Shown one piece after another: positions 28,965 through 36,621 of a stretch of DNA of 64,000 bases (positions are counted from its first letter, which is position 1; the number at the start of each line of letters is the position of its first letter). This stretch comes from JAEUJM01 sp964635055. Its GTDB lineage: Bacteria; Actinomycetota; Acidimicrobiia; Acidimicrobiales; DATDAH01. The stretch covers positions 1 to 64,000 of the forward strand of contig CAZWMT010000021.1 in assembly GCA_964635055.1 (NCBI GenBank), in the 5' to 3' direction. Under the pieces are notes generated by a model. That model was not told where the DNA came from and made no database searches. It worked only from the letters and a program-made list of their open reading frames with translations. A program made the translations under genes and the position numbers.

Positions 28965-30189
28965 CGTCGTCCGATCGGCCGAGCCCGTCGACCAGGTCGT
29001 TCACGGTCTGGACGACCTGCGCCCAGCGGAACGACGTAGGTGCGGCGGCGCCGCCACCCCAGGCGGCGAGCAGCTTGTCGTTCACGAGGCGGGCCTGACC
29101 CTGCTTCAGGAACCTCTCACGGTTCTCTATGTGGCTTCGCAGGGCCTGGTCGTCGGCCAGATCGGGCGGTGCGGTTCGAGCGACGTCGAACCACTGGTCG
29201 AAGAAGGCCCTCGTCAGCTGATTGATCTTCGGATTGCGCGTGCGGATACGGGCCCAGAAGTCTGCGCTGTCCCAGCCGTCGAACAGCTTGGGCTTCTCGG
29301 CGCGGTCGGCCAGCCAGTCTTGGATCCGCCCCACGTAGAACTCTCGGTCGACGTTGACCCGATCGAAGCCCGCCTTGGCGTAGCGCTCGGCGAGCAGCAG
29401 GTCGTACAGCCGGCGAGCACCGTCGGAGGCGACGGAGAAGCGCTGGGCGTCGTCGAGGTCGGCGATGATCTCGGGCGCGGAGGTCCGGCAGACGGGGTCG
29501 TCCCACGGCATCACCTCGGCCGTCAGCGGTTGGGCGGTGCGGACGAGGTGAGCGAGTAGCGAGTCGCCGGTCGTCGCCAGGATCCGCTCGCGCAGCCACT
29601 CGGCCTCGTGGGCGTGCAGCCTGAAGGCGCCGTCGAGGTTCTCCTTCGGGAAGCCCGTGGGCGCCTCGCCGACGCCGGGGTGCCAGACCGACTGGACCCG
29701 GTCGGCCAGCTCGTCCAGGTCGTCGGGCGCGGTGTTCCCCCGCAGGTGGCGGGAGCGATCGAGGGTCTCGGCAATCGATCCTGGCCAGGCGAGGATCCCC
29801 CAGGCGTTGAGCGCCGACCAGTAGGCAGTCGACGGGAGCTGACGCACCTGAGCGCCAGCGTCGATGCCGATCAGGCCCCGACGCTCGTCGCTGGTCAGAT
29901 CGGGGTCGTCACGGAACACCGTGATCATCTGCCGCTCGTACCAGTCGAGCGACTTCTCGGGCTGCTTCTCGCGGGAGGCCCGCTCACAGAACCACGGGAT
30001 GAAGAGCAGATAGCGGGCCCGGCTGTGCAGGACAGACGTACCGGGAAAGAGCGTGTCGGCGAGGGCGACGACGATGCGGCGCCCACCCAGCTCGTCCTGC
30101 GTGTCCTTCTGCGAGAACAGCTGCACGACTTCACGAACGCGGCGCTGTTCCTCCGCGCTCGCATCCAGCCACGCCACTCGTGATGACAA
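28951..30189 (-). CDS. DUF6361 family protein
   Basis: A 412-residue protein whose N-terminus (SSRVAWLDASAEEQRRVREVV followed by FPGTSVLHSRARYLLFIPW) matches the DUF6361 pattern as I remember it: a short WLD opening, then a region in which a hairpin 'TSVLHSR-RY' is conserved. The function of the family is unknown; members sit beside helicases and PLD nucleases in defence islands. The start is a TTG at 30189 because the family-like WLD opening sits five residues in; a GTG at 30177 is an alternative. It is the first gene of a three-gene operon with overlapping ends. It could be a sensor or a structural partner of the nuclease-helicase pair. Confidence 0.78.
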   Translation of the reverse strand: MSSRVAWLDASAEEQRRVREVVQLFSQKDTQDELGGRRIVVALADTLFPGTSVLHSRARYLLFIPWFCERASREKQPEKSLDWYERQMITVFRDDPDLTSDERRGLIGIDAGAQVRQLPSTAYWSALNAWGILAWPGSIAETLDRSRHLRGNTAPDDLDELADRVQSVWHPGVGEAPTGFPKENLDGAFRLHAHEAEWLRERILATTGDSLLAHLVRTAQPLTAEVMPWDDPVCRTSAPEIIADLDDAQRFSVASDGARRLYDLLLAERYAKAGFDRVNVDREFYVGRIQDWLADRAEKPKLFDGWDSADFWARIRTRNPKINQLTRAFFDQWFDVARTAPPDLADDQALRSHIENRERFLKQGQARLVNDKLLAAWGGGAAAPTSFRWAQVVQTVNDLVDGLGRSDDDAGA

Positions 30190-30305
30190 TGCCGCCTGCC
30201 TTCCCGTCGCCTTCCCGGACAGTACGCCTCGGATGTGACCGCTCGGGGCGGAGCGGTATCAGCGATGAGAGACTGCGCAGCAGGGTCCCACTCAGGAGGT
30301 CAGAC

Positions 30306-30998
30306 GTGGCGGACGTAGATCAGGCACTGCCGATATCCGGACCGCAGGTGGACGCTCTCAACCGCGAATGGGCCGACGGCGGCCTCTGGCGGGACGTTCG
30401 ATGGCTGGCCAGCGAGGTCTGGAGGTCCGACGGCCGAGAGCAAAGGATCCGTTGGCATCACCTGTGCCTTGCGGTGGGGAACTTCAAACGCCAGCCGGGA
30501 CGACGGCTCGATCCGGGTCAACTGGACGACGGGACCCCGCCGGTATCGCCACATGAGGTCCTGACCATCGACGTTGGTGGCGAATCCCCGCTGACGCTGC
30601 GTCGAGACGACCCCGGAACCTGGCTCGACCTCGATCAGCGCCACGGGTTCGGCACTGCCACTACCACCACCGTGCTGGCGGCGCTTTGGCCCGATGACCA
30701 TCTCATCTGCGACTGGCGGGTGCTCTACACCTGCGCTGCTCTGCTGATTGCCAACGATGAGGCCCAGACCTTCGGGGTGGACCCCGCAACGAATCATCGC
30801 CTCGACAACGACCTGGAGGCGGTGTACGGAACCGTGAGGGACCGGTGCGCCGCCACGGCTCGTGCGACCGGCCGGCCCCTGGTGGAGGTTGAGCGTGCGC
30901 TCTACGAGTTGAGCGGGAGGGTCACGGACGATCCGGATCGGTCCTGGCAGGACTACGCATCGGACCTCACGGTGGCGCTCCCCGACGTCGGGTCGTAA
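30306..30998 (+). CDS. Hypothetical protein beside the defence operon
   Basis: A 230-residue protein I do not recognise. The start is a GTG at 30306, six bases after AGGAGG, which is one of the best ribosome sites in the window. The sequence is soluble, with no signal peptide or membrane span; a glycine/threonine-rich strand (HGFGTATTTTVLAALWPDD) and a following CDWRVLYTCAALL helix are the most structured parts. It diverges from the DUF6361 operon with about 116 bases between, so the two may share a control region. It is followed by a helicase-tail fragment. Nothing points to a mechanism; presence in the island makes a defence role possible but not shown. Confidence 0.6.
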   Translation: MADVDQALPISGPQVDALNREWADGGLWRDVRWLASEVWRSDGREQRIRWHHLCLAVGNFKRQPGRRLDPGQLDDGTPPVSPHEVLTIDVGGESPLTLRRDDPGTWLDLDQRHGFGTATTTTVLAALWPDDHLICDWRVLYTCAALLIANDEAQTFGVDPATNHRLDNDLEAVYGTVRDRCAATARATGRPLVEVERALYELSGRVTDDPDRSWQDYASDLTVALPDVGS

Positions 30999-31011
30999 CA
31001 AGGGCGAGGGC

Positions 31012-31410
31012 AATGGGGCGATCAGTGCTTCCAGACCAAGCGCCGACGGCACGCTGGTGCGCTCGAAGAGCGAGGTGATCATCGCCGACGCCCTCGCCGC
31101 CCACGGCGTCGACTACTCGTACGAGCAACGCTTCGACGGCGCGGACAGCACCCACCGCCTGCCCGACTTCACCATCGAGGACGACGCCGGCGGCGAGACC
31201 TACCTGTGGGAGCACCTCGGCATGCTGTCGGTGCCGAGCTACCGCCGCTCGTGGGAGCGCAAGCAGGCGTGGTACGCCGCCAAAGGTGTGCTGCCCATCG
31301 AGGACGGCGGCGGCGCCCGCGCGGCACTGATCGTCACGACTGACGACGCCGCCGGCGGCATCGACTCGGCGGCGGTCCACACCCTGATCGAGACTCACCT
31401 CGGGTCATAG
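31012..31410 (+). pseudogene. Remnant of a helicase C-terminal nuclease-like domain
   Basis: About 118-130 residues that read as the tail of a larger protein. The core RSKSEVIIADALAAHGVDY, then a DG-T-RLPDF strand and WEHLGML, is the pattern of PD-(D/E)xK-like domains found at the C-terminus of some UvrD/RecD-type helicases. The conserved region begins before the first possible start codon (GTG 31057), and the same frame is open upstream with plausible matching residues (ADGTLVRSKSE), so the front of the gene seems lost. It may still be translated as a short protein. A standalone nuclease is the alternative. Confidence 0.5.
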
Positions 31411-31578
31411 CCGGAACAACCCAGGCGACCCCCACGGCGAGCACCGACGAGATCGCGGCTCTACTGCACCAATGGGCGCTCGACAGGTTCGATCCTGTGT
31501 CGGCCCTGTCCCTCACGGGGGCGGGCATCTCCGTGTGGTGCCCCTACCCGCGCTCGCAGAGGCCAACCCGACCTTCCG

Positions 31579-32856
31579 TCATCTCTGATCCGCCCAGACC
31601 GCGCAGAGTGGGATGGCGAAGACCCGATCACCCAGTTCGTAGATGCCGGGGCCGGTGTGGATGACGGCGCCGGCGACGAACGACTCCCCGAGCCGGTCGC
31701 GTAGCCACAGCAGGTGTTTCGCGTCGGTGCCCGTCGGCGCCGCCCCCGCCTTGAACTCCAGCCCGAGTATGCGTCCGGGACCGAGTTCAACGACGAGGTC
31801 GATCTCGTGACGTCCGCCGTCCGCCCGCAGGTGATGCAGCACGGGGCGAGGATGCATGAGCGCGACCTCGGCGCGGAGCTGCGCGGTGGCGAACGCGTCG
31901 AACCACCGGCCGACAAGGTCGTTGTCGGCCAGAACGGTTGCTGCGGTCACCCCCGCGGCCGCGGCAGCGAGGCCGGAGTCGACGAGGTACCGCTTGCCGG
32001 CCTTGGCCAGTCGCGCGAGTCGGCTGGTGTACCACGGCGGGACGACGTCGAGCACGAAGAGGTTGCGAAGGAGTTGGTCGTAGCCTGCCGCAGTCTTCGC
32101 ATTGACGTCCGCGGTCCGATAGAGCTTGGCGTCGGCGGGCATGCCGGCGTTGTTCAGCGCGAGCACGTTGAGGTAGCGCCGCAACTTGGCGGGGTCCTTG
32201 CTCGAGTCCAGCGCCGCACTGTCGCGGGTGATGAGATCGTCGAGGTAGCTGGCCACCCAGATCCCGCGGCTTCGGTCACTCCGATCCCGATAGGCGATCT
32301 CGGGGAACCCGCCACGGACTGCGGCCGCGACATAGCCATCGATGTCCGGCGGCTGTGCGGGCACGGAGAGCTCATCGATTCCTGATCTCGCAAGGCGCTC
32401 CAGGAAGGTCGGTTGGTGGAGATCCACGCGACCCGCGAGCTCCCGCTCGGTGACCGGGTACATGGCCATGCGGACGACGCGGCCGGTGCCGGCCCAGGTC
32501 TCGTTCTGAAGATCGGCCCGAACACTGCCGGTCAGGATGAACTGCCCTGGTCTGGAGTCGGCGTCCACGGCTCGCTTCACGGCGGCGAGCACCTCGGGAA
32601 CCTCCTGCCACTCGTCCAAGAGGACTGGTCGCGTTGCTCGACGCAGCGCAGCATCCGGATCGGCGCGGAAGGACCCAGCGGCACCCGGGTCGTCCAGTCG
32701 TGCGATCTGGTCGGCCTGTTGGGCCGCCGTGGTCGTCTTGCCCGTGGCGCGCGCGCCGTTGACCATGACTGCGGGGAACTCCGCGAGGAGATCCGCCAGG
32801 TAGCCGTCGGCCATCCGGGCCCGGTAAGGCGCGACCATCGAGTCACTCGCTGGCAT
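31579..32856 (-). CDS. AAA ATPase with DUF4143 domain
   Basis: A 425-residue ATP-binding protein of the AAA_14/DUF4143 type. Walker A is GARATGKTT at about 34-42, followed by the lead-in IARLDDP, Walker B LLDEWQE, and the sensor-like GQFILTGS. The C-terminal part (YLDDLITRD, then LFVLDVVPPW and KRYLVDSGL, then EIDLVVELG) is the DUF4143 nuclease-like fold. Such proteins are common in archaea and bacteria; their function is not settled and some behave like toxin-type or DNA-handling ATPases. I start at the ATG 32856; an ATG at 32886 and one at 32838 are alternatives. A palindrome lies 39 bases upstream. It is a separate gene from the helicase operons. Confidence 0.75.
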   Translation of the reverse strand: MPASDSMVAPYRARMADGYLADLLAEFPAVMVNGARATGKTTTAAQQADQIARLDDPGAAGSFRADPDAALRRATRPVLLDEWQEVPEVLAAVKRAVDADSRPGQFILTGSVRADLQNETWAGTGRVVRMAMYPVTERELAGRVDLHQPTFLERLARSGIDELSVPAQPPDIDGYVAAAVRGGFPEIAYRDRSDRSRGIWVASYLDDLITRDSAALDSSKDPAKLRRYLNVLALNNAGMPADAKLYRTADVNAKTAAGYDQLLRNLFVLDVVPPWYTSRLARLAKAGKRYLVDSGLAAAAAGVTAATVLADNDLVGRWFDAFATAQLRAEVALMHPRPVLHHLRADGGRHEIDLVVELGPGRILGLEFKAGAAPTGTDAKHLLWLRDRLGESFVAGAVIHTGPGIYELGDRVFAIPLCAVWADQR

Positions 32857-32894
32857 GATCCGCCGTGCACCCTTGCTCGGCTGCATCCATCAAC

Positions 32895-32911
32895 GTCATG
32901 GTCACCATGAC
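32895..32911. promoter_or_regulatory. Perfect palindrome upstream of the DUF4143 gene, possible operator
   Basis: GTCATGGT, one central base, then ACCATGAC: eight-base arms with no mismatch, followed by an AT-richer patch (about 32915-32940) unlike the surroundings. Position just upstream of the start fits an operator. No matching regulator is known. Confidence 0.35.
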
Positions 32912-33045
32912 TACCACGTTTTCGCACTATCTGCTACCATGTTCACGCAGGTGTCAGTACCAATATCACGCACCGGTCCGAAGGTCGGCACGACCCCGCG
33001 GCCAGGTTGGCGGCGAAGTGATCGTGGCGAGGTCGCCTGCGCTGA

Positions 33046-34983
33046 TCAGGGGACGTCGGGGCGGTTGACGAACCGGGCGAAGGTGGCGTCGGCGACGGGC
33101 TGCACCTGCAGCCGCTCGATCACGCAGGGGACGTCGGTCATGTCGTCGTAGATCGCTCGCACCCAGACGAAGGTCCCTGGTGTTGCTGCCGCGGCACTCT
33201 CCATGCGCCGCCACAGCTTCCCGGAGCGGGACCGCCCGCGGTTGAGATCCCGGTCCTGGGGGATCAGGTTGATGCCGAGGTCGTCGGCGCCGCCGGAGGA
33301 CCAGGCGATCAGGTGCCCTCGGTCGAGGTCGTGGTCGCGGAGCGGTAGCGGGAAGCCGCGGACGTATTGGAGGTCACGACGTTGGCGCCGGCCCGTGCTG
33401 ACCGTCCACGAGGCGACGACCCTGGGCCACGGCCCGTCGTCGTCCGACTGTGGGTCGGTGCTGTCGAAGAGGTAGCCCGTCGTCGTCCCGGCCAGGTCGA
33501 TGCGCACGACCTCGCGACCGCCGAAGGCATCCTCGTAGGCGGAGGTCGCGTGCGCGCACAGCGTGTCGCACGCGTCCGCCGCGGCGAACGAACCGCCGTC
33601 GGTGAGGGCGGCGATGATCCCGTTCATGTCGAGCCGCTGCGACTGTTGGAGCGCGATCGAGGCCAGCATCTCGGCGGTCGGCCAGACGCCTTCGTGGGCG
33701 AAGACCCCGGGCGCTCGATCGATCTCGGCGAGCACGGCGGGCCGGAACCGGCTGGTGGCCACGAAGTGGAACGAGTCGATCTCGCCGCGCTCGATCGCCG
33801 CACCGACGACGGCGAGCACCTCGCGGCCCGCCGGCGCGCGATAGGCGCCGGCGCTGTGCTTCACGTCGACGGCGCGCCGCGTGCCCTCGTCGTCGACCAG
33901 GAGCAGGTCGGCTTCGACGGTACGCCGGGCTCCCGACGTGCCGGCGAGCTTCACGCCGAAGTCGACCCGCGCCGCCTCCCGGGTGGGCCCGAGCGCCACG
34001 TCCCCGCCGGTCGACGCCCACGAACGAGAGACGAGGCACGCGGCCACGATCAACTCGGCCGCGAACGCCTCACCGCGGGTGTGATGCCCCAGGTTGCCGG
34101 TCAGCCCGGTCGCCCCCGGTCCCGAGTACCCGGCCGGGCCGACCAGACCGAGGCTGGAGCCGTCGACGGCGGTGAGCGCCCACGGCAGCAACGACTTGAC
34201 CGTCGGGCTGATGGCGGCGTTGTCCCGCGCGAGGCGCAGGACGGTGCCGACGAGCGGGTCGTCCCAGGACGCGGTCCCGGCCGCGAACGGGTCGCCGGTG
34301 GTGGCCGGGTCGGCGTGCACGAGGTTTGGTCCGTAGCGGTACGAGAACGGGCCGGACCGGGGCGGGTGCGTCCCCGGCGCCAGCGTCGGCACCGCTGCCT
34401 CGCGGCGGTCGAGCCACGACAGGTCGACCAGCTGCGCGGCGTCGGTGACCGGCGCGAACCGGGCGAAGTCCGCGGTGAAGCCGACCTTGAAAGCGGGAGT
34501 CGCCAGGTTCACGAGCACGATGGCGCCGTACACGTCGCCGCTGCGTAGGGCCCACTCGGCCATGGCGGGGTTGTCGACCTTGTCGAGCCACCCCGGGCTC
34601 ATCTGCGGCACCCGCTGCCGTCGTACGCGTGGCCACCGGCCCGCTCGGAGCGTCCCTTTCACCTCGACGGCGATCAGCCGCTCCCCGCTGGGATCGAGCA
34701 TCAACACGTCGACCCCGTGCCGGCCCCGGCCACCGACCTCGCCGACCAGCTCGTAGCCGAGGTCAACGAGGACCACCTCGGTCACCGCCTCGGCGACCTC
34801 ACCGACGGTGATGCAGAACCGGCCCCGCCTCGCGTCGACCGGGATCGACGAGAGGCCACGGCGCCGTGCCTGATCGAAGAGCTGGTCCTCCGGCACCGAC
34901 AGGTCGATGCAGCCGGCAACCGTCTCCGCGGCGATCGGCAATGGTGCGGCGTGGCGGGGGAAGGACGGGGAACCGGCGCCCAC
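33046..34983 (-). CDS. Multi-nuclease protein: two PD-(D/E)xK-like modules plus DRGH endonuclease
   Basis: A 645-residue protein with what looks like three nuclease modules. First, residues about 65-125: D92, then VEVKG with E107 and K109, a PD-(D/E)xK pattern. Second, about 335-400: EADLLL (E357, D359) then VDVKHS with D373 and K375, again that pattern. Third, residues 548-600: DRGH at 554-557, then INLIPQ (N572, Q576), N581 and W591, the signature of DNA/RNA non-specific ββα-metal endonucleases. The start is a GTG at 34983; the next start candidates lie inside the conserved start of module one. No neighbour gives an operon. If all three modules are active this would be a toxin or anti-phage effector of an arrangement I have not seen described; module two may also be a degenerate fold. 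Confidence 0.65.
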   Translation of the reverse strand: MGAGSPSFPRHAAPLPIAAETVAGCIDLSVPEDQLFDQARRRGLSSIPVDARRGRFCITVGEVAEAVTEVVLVDLGYELVGEVGGRGRHGVDVLMLDPSGERLIAVEVKGTLRAGRWPRVRRQRVPQMSPGWLDKVDNPAMAEWALRSGDVYGAIVLVNLATPAFKVGFTADFARFAPVTDAAQLVDLSWLDRREAAVPTLAPGTHPPRSGPFSYRYGPNLVHADPATTGDPFAAGTASWDDPLVGTVLRLARDNAAISPTVKSLLPWALTAVDGSSLGLVGPAGYSGPGATGLTGNLGHHTRGEAFAAELIVAACLVSRSWASTGGDVALGPTREAARVDFGVKLAGTSGARRTVEADLLLVDDEGTRRAVDVKHSAGAYRAPAGREVLAVVGAAIERGEIDSFHFVATSRFRPAVLAEIDRAPGVFAHEGVWPTAEMLASIALQQSQRLDMNGIIAALTDGGSFAAADACDTLCAHATSAYEDAFGGREVVRIDLAGTTTGYLFDSTDPQSDDDGPWPRVVASWTVSTGRRQRRDLQYVRGFPLPLRDHDLDRGHLIAWSSGGADDLGINLIPQDRDLNRGRSRSGKLWRRMESAAAATPGTFVWVRAIYDDMTDVPCVIERLQVQPVADATFARFVNRPDVP

Positions 34984-35250
34984 GCCGAGATGCTACGAGC
35001 GCGGCGGCGTTGGGCCGACGGCGTTCAGGGCCGACCCGTGTCTGTCTCGGTTCTCGCAATGTCGGTGGCGTGCTGGTCGGCCCAGCAGTCGGGCCAGACG
35101 TCGGTCGCGAGCTCGACGACGACGCCCACCGTCGGATCGATCCCGGCCATGCCCGCACAGCCGTCAAACCTGCCTTGCCTCGGTCCCATCTCGACGCGCG
35201 CTGCGCGGCACGATCGTCGCGGTGGCCAAGCGCAGCCAACCGGACACGGT
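34984..35250. other. Intergenic region
   Basis: About 270 bases between the nuclease start and the membrane protein end. The sequence is GC-rich and protein-like frames in it do not begin or end sensibly. Nothing else is seen. Confidence 0.25.
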
Positions 35251-36015
35251 TCACACCACGGCGCGGAGGACCAGCACGGCGCCGGCGAGGAGCAGGGCGA
35301 CGGCGACGACGTTCGCGGCGATCACCAGCGCGAGCGCCACCACTGGGACCAGGCTGAGCCCGCCGGCCACCGCCAGGGCAACCGCACCACGACGGCCGGC
35401 GGCGTCGAGCTCGGTGAACCAGTTGGTCTGCAGCGCCGCCGAGAGCCCGGCCGCGAGGATCGTGGCCTGGGCGACGAAGGCGGCGGCGCCGACGTTGCCG
35501 TGGGGGAACAGCGCCGCGGCGATCGACCAGCCCCCGACGAGTAGATCGGGGGCGGGCGCGGCAGGGTCGAGGTGGCGGTACAGCAGCGCCCGCAGCGAGA
35601 GCGAGACGGCGACGAGGCCCAGGCCGGTGAGCGCCGCGGTGCGGTGCCGGGTGTCGACCGCCGCCTCCGCCGTGCCCCCGCCCGTGGTGTCGAGGCCGCT
35701 CCGTGTGGGCGTCCTCTGCGAGCCGGTGGGGCGTAGGACCACGTTGCAGCCGCACCGGTGGGGCGGCGCCGACCGGCACTCCGGCTGGGGTGCGACGGTG
35801 GTACCGCTCGGGGAAGGCGCCGCCGGCGCGGCTTCCTGCTCGAGGATGACCGCCGAGCCGCTCGGGCGATCCGCCGCCGGCAGGCGCCCCGGCTCGAACA
35901 CGACGGTGGTCACGATCCGGACCGTCCTGACTGTCCGGACCGTCGGGATGGTGGGGATGGTGGGGATGCCCGCTTCGGGGCTCTGCACCACCTCGGTCAC
36001 CGTCATGCCTGCCAT
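35251..36015 (-). CDS. Proline/threonine-repeat membrane protein
   Basis: A 254-residue protein. Residues about 15-45 carry a short repeat (IPTIPTVRTVRTVR) encoded by 9-base repeats. A low-complexity segment follows, and the last 130 residues hold three or four hydrophobic helices ending LVIAANVVAVALLLAGAVLVLRAVV. The last segment has a close relative at 44,640-44,740, so a second copy once existed. The ATG at 36015 overlaps a palindrome shared with the divergent ribbon-helix-helix gene. Function unknown; a small membrane-anchored protein is the safest reading. Confidence 0.5.
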   Translation of the reverse strand: MAGMTVTEVVQSPEAGIPTIPTIPTVRTVRTVRIVTTVVFEPGRLPAADRPSGSAVILEQEAAPAAPSPSGTTVAPQPECRSAPPHRCGCNVVLRPTGSQRTPTRSGLDTTGGGTAEAAVDTRHRTAALTGLGLVAVSLSLRALLYRHLDPAAPAPDLLVGGWSIAAALFPHGNVGAAAFVAQATILAAGLSAALQTNWFTELDAAGRRGAVALAVAGGLSLVPVVALALVIAANVVAVALLLAGAVLVLRAVV

Positions 36016-36072
36016 AGTATGTACTACCTAATACGTATGCAATGGGTATTGCACACGGCGCAATACTTGCGC
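36015..36072. promoter_or_regulatory. Cluster of three palindromes in a divergent promoter region
   Basis: Three perfect inverted repeats in under 60 bases: TAGTA-tg-TACTA at 36015-36026, TGCAAT-gggt-ATTGCA at 36038-36053 and GCGCAA-tac-TTGCGC at 36058-36072. A partial copy of the first, TGTAGTATGTGC, lies near 36087-36098. The AT-rich patch stands out in very GC-rich DNA. The ribbon-helix-helix gene starts at 36165, so self-regulation by that protein is a natural guess. Confidence 0.5.
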
Positions 36073-36164
36073 ACGCGGCGCCAGTCTGTAGTATGTGCTT
36101 CATCACGCAGCCGCAGATGCGCGATTGACGTGCACGAGCGCCGGCTCAACGAGGAGTCCCAGCC

Positions 36165-36458
36165 ATGCCCCCAGTCACCACGTCCGTCCGGCTCGACAGC
36201 GGCCAGCTCGAGACCCTCCGGCTGCTGGCCGACGCCGAGGGCAGCTCGGTCTCGGACAAGATCCGCGAGGCCCTCGACCTGCTGATCCAGCACGAGCTGG
36301 AGGGCCCGAGGTCGGAGGAGACCCGCGAGCGCCTCCGCAGCTTCCTGCAGCGCCGCCAGGACGAGCTGGACAACGTCCGGTCGCTGCTCGACGCCACCGA
36401 CGTCGATGGTGGAGGCATGCCGCGAACCGACGCGGTGACAGGCCCGACGACCACGTAG
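36165..36458 (+). CDS. Ribbon-helix-helix (CopG-like) DNA-binding protein
   Basis: A 97-residue protein. TSVRLDSGQLETLRLLAD and EGSSVSDKIREALDLLI give the strand-helix-helix pattern of the Arc/CopG fold; a charged helix and a Gly/Thr tail follow. The ATG at 36165 follows GAGGAG. Such proteins are usually dimeric repressors of their own promoter, often as antitoxins. No toxin gene is next to it; the divergent membrane protein and the TPR gene are the neighbours. Confidence 0.75.
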   Translation: MPPVTTSVRLDSGQLETLRLLADAEGSSVSDKIREALDLLIQHELEGPRSEETRERLRSFLQRRQDELDNVRSLLDATDVDGGGMPRTDAVTGPTTT

Positions 36459-36621
36459 CGGCGAGGGGCGCCCGACGGCCCCGACGTCCTGGCCGCGACC
36501 CTGTGTCGCACACACAACACGCTGCCGCGGTCAGAACCACCGGGGCCAGCGGTCGATCACCCTCCGAGCCGACACGACGGCGCGCCGCCGTTGACAGCCG
36601 CCACACTCGGGCGCCGCCTCC

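Noticed and set aside
31460..31510. GACAGGTTCGATCCTGTGTC, similar to the T arm of a tRNA
   Set aside because: The loop is one base short and no acceptor, D or anticodon arms are seen around it.
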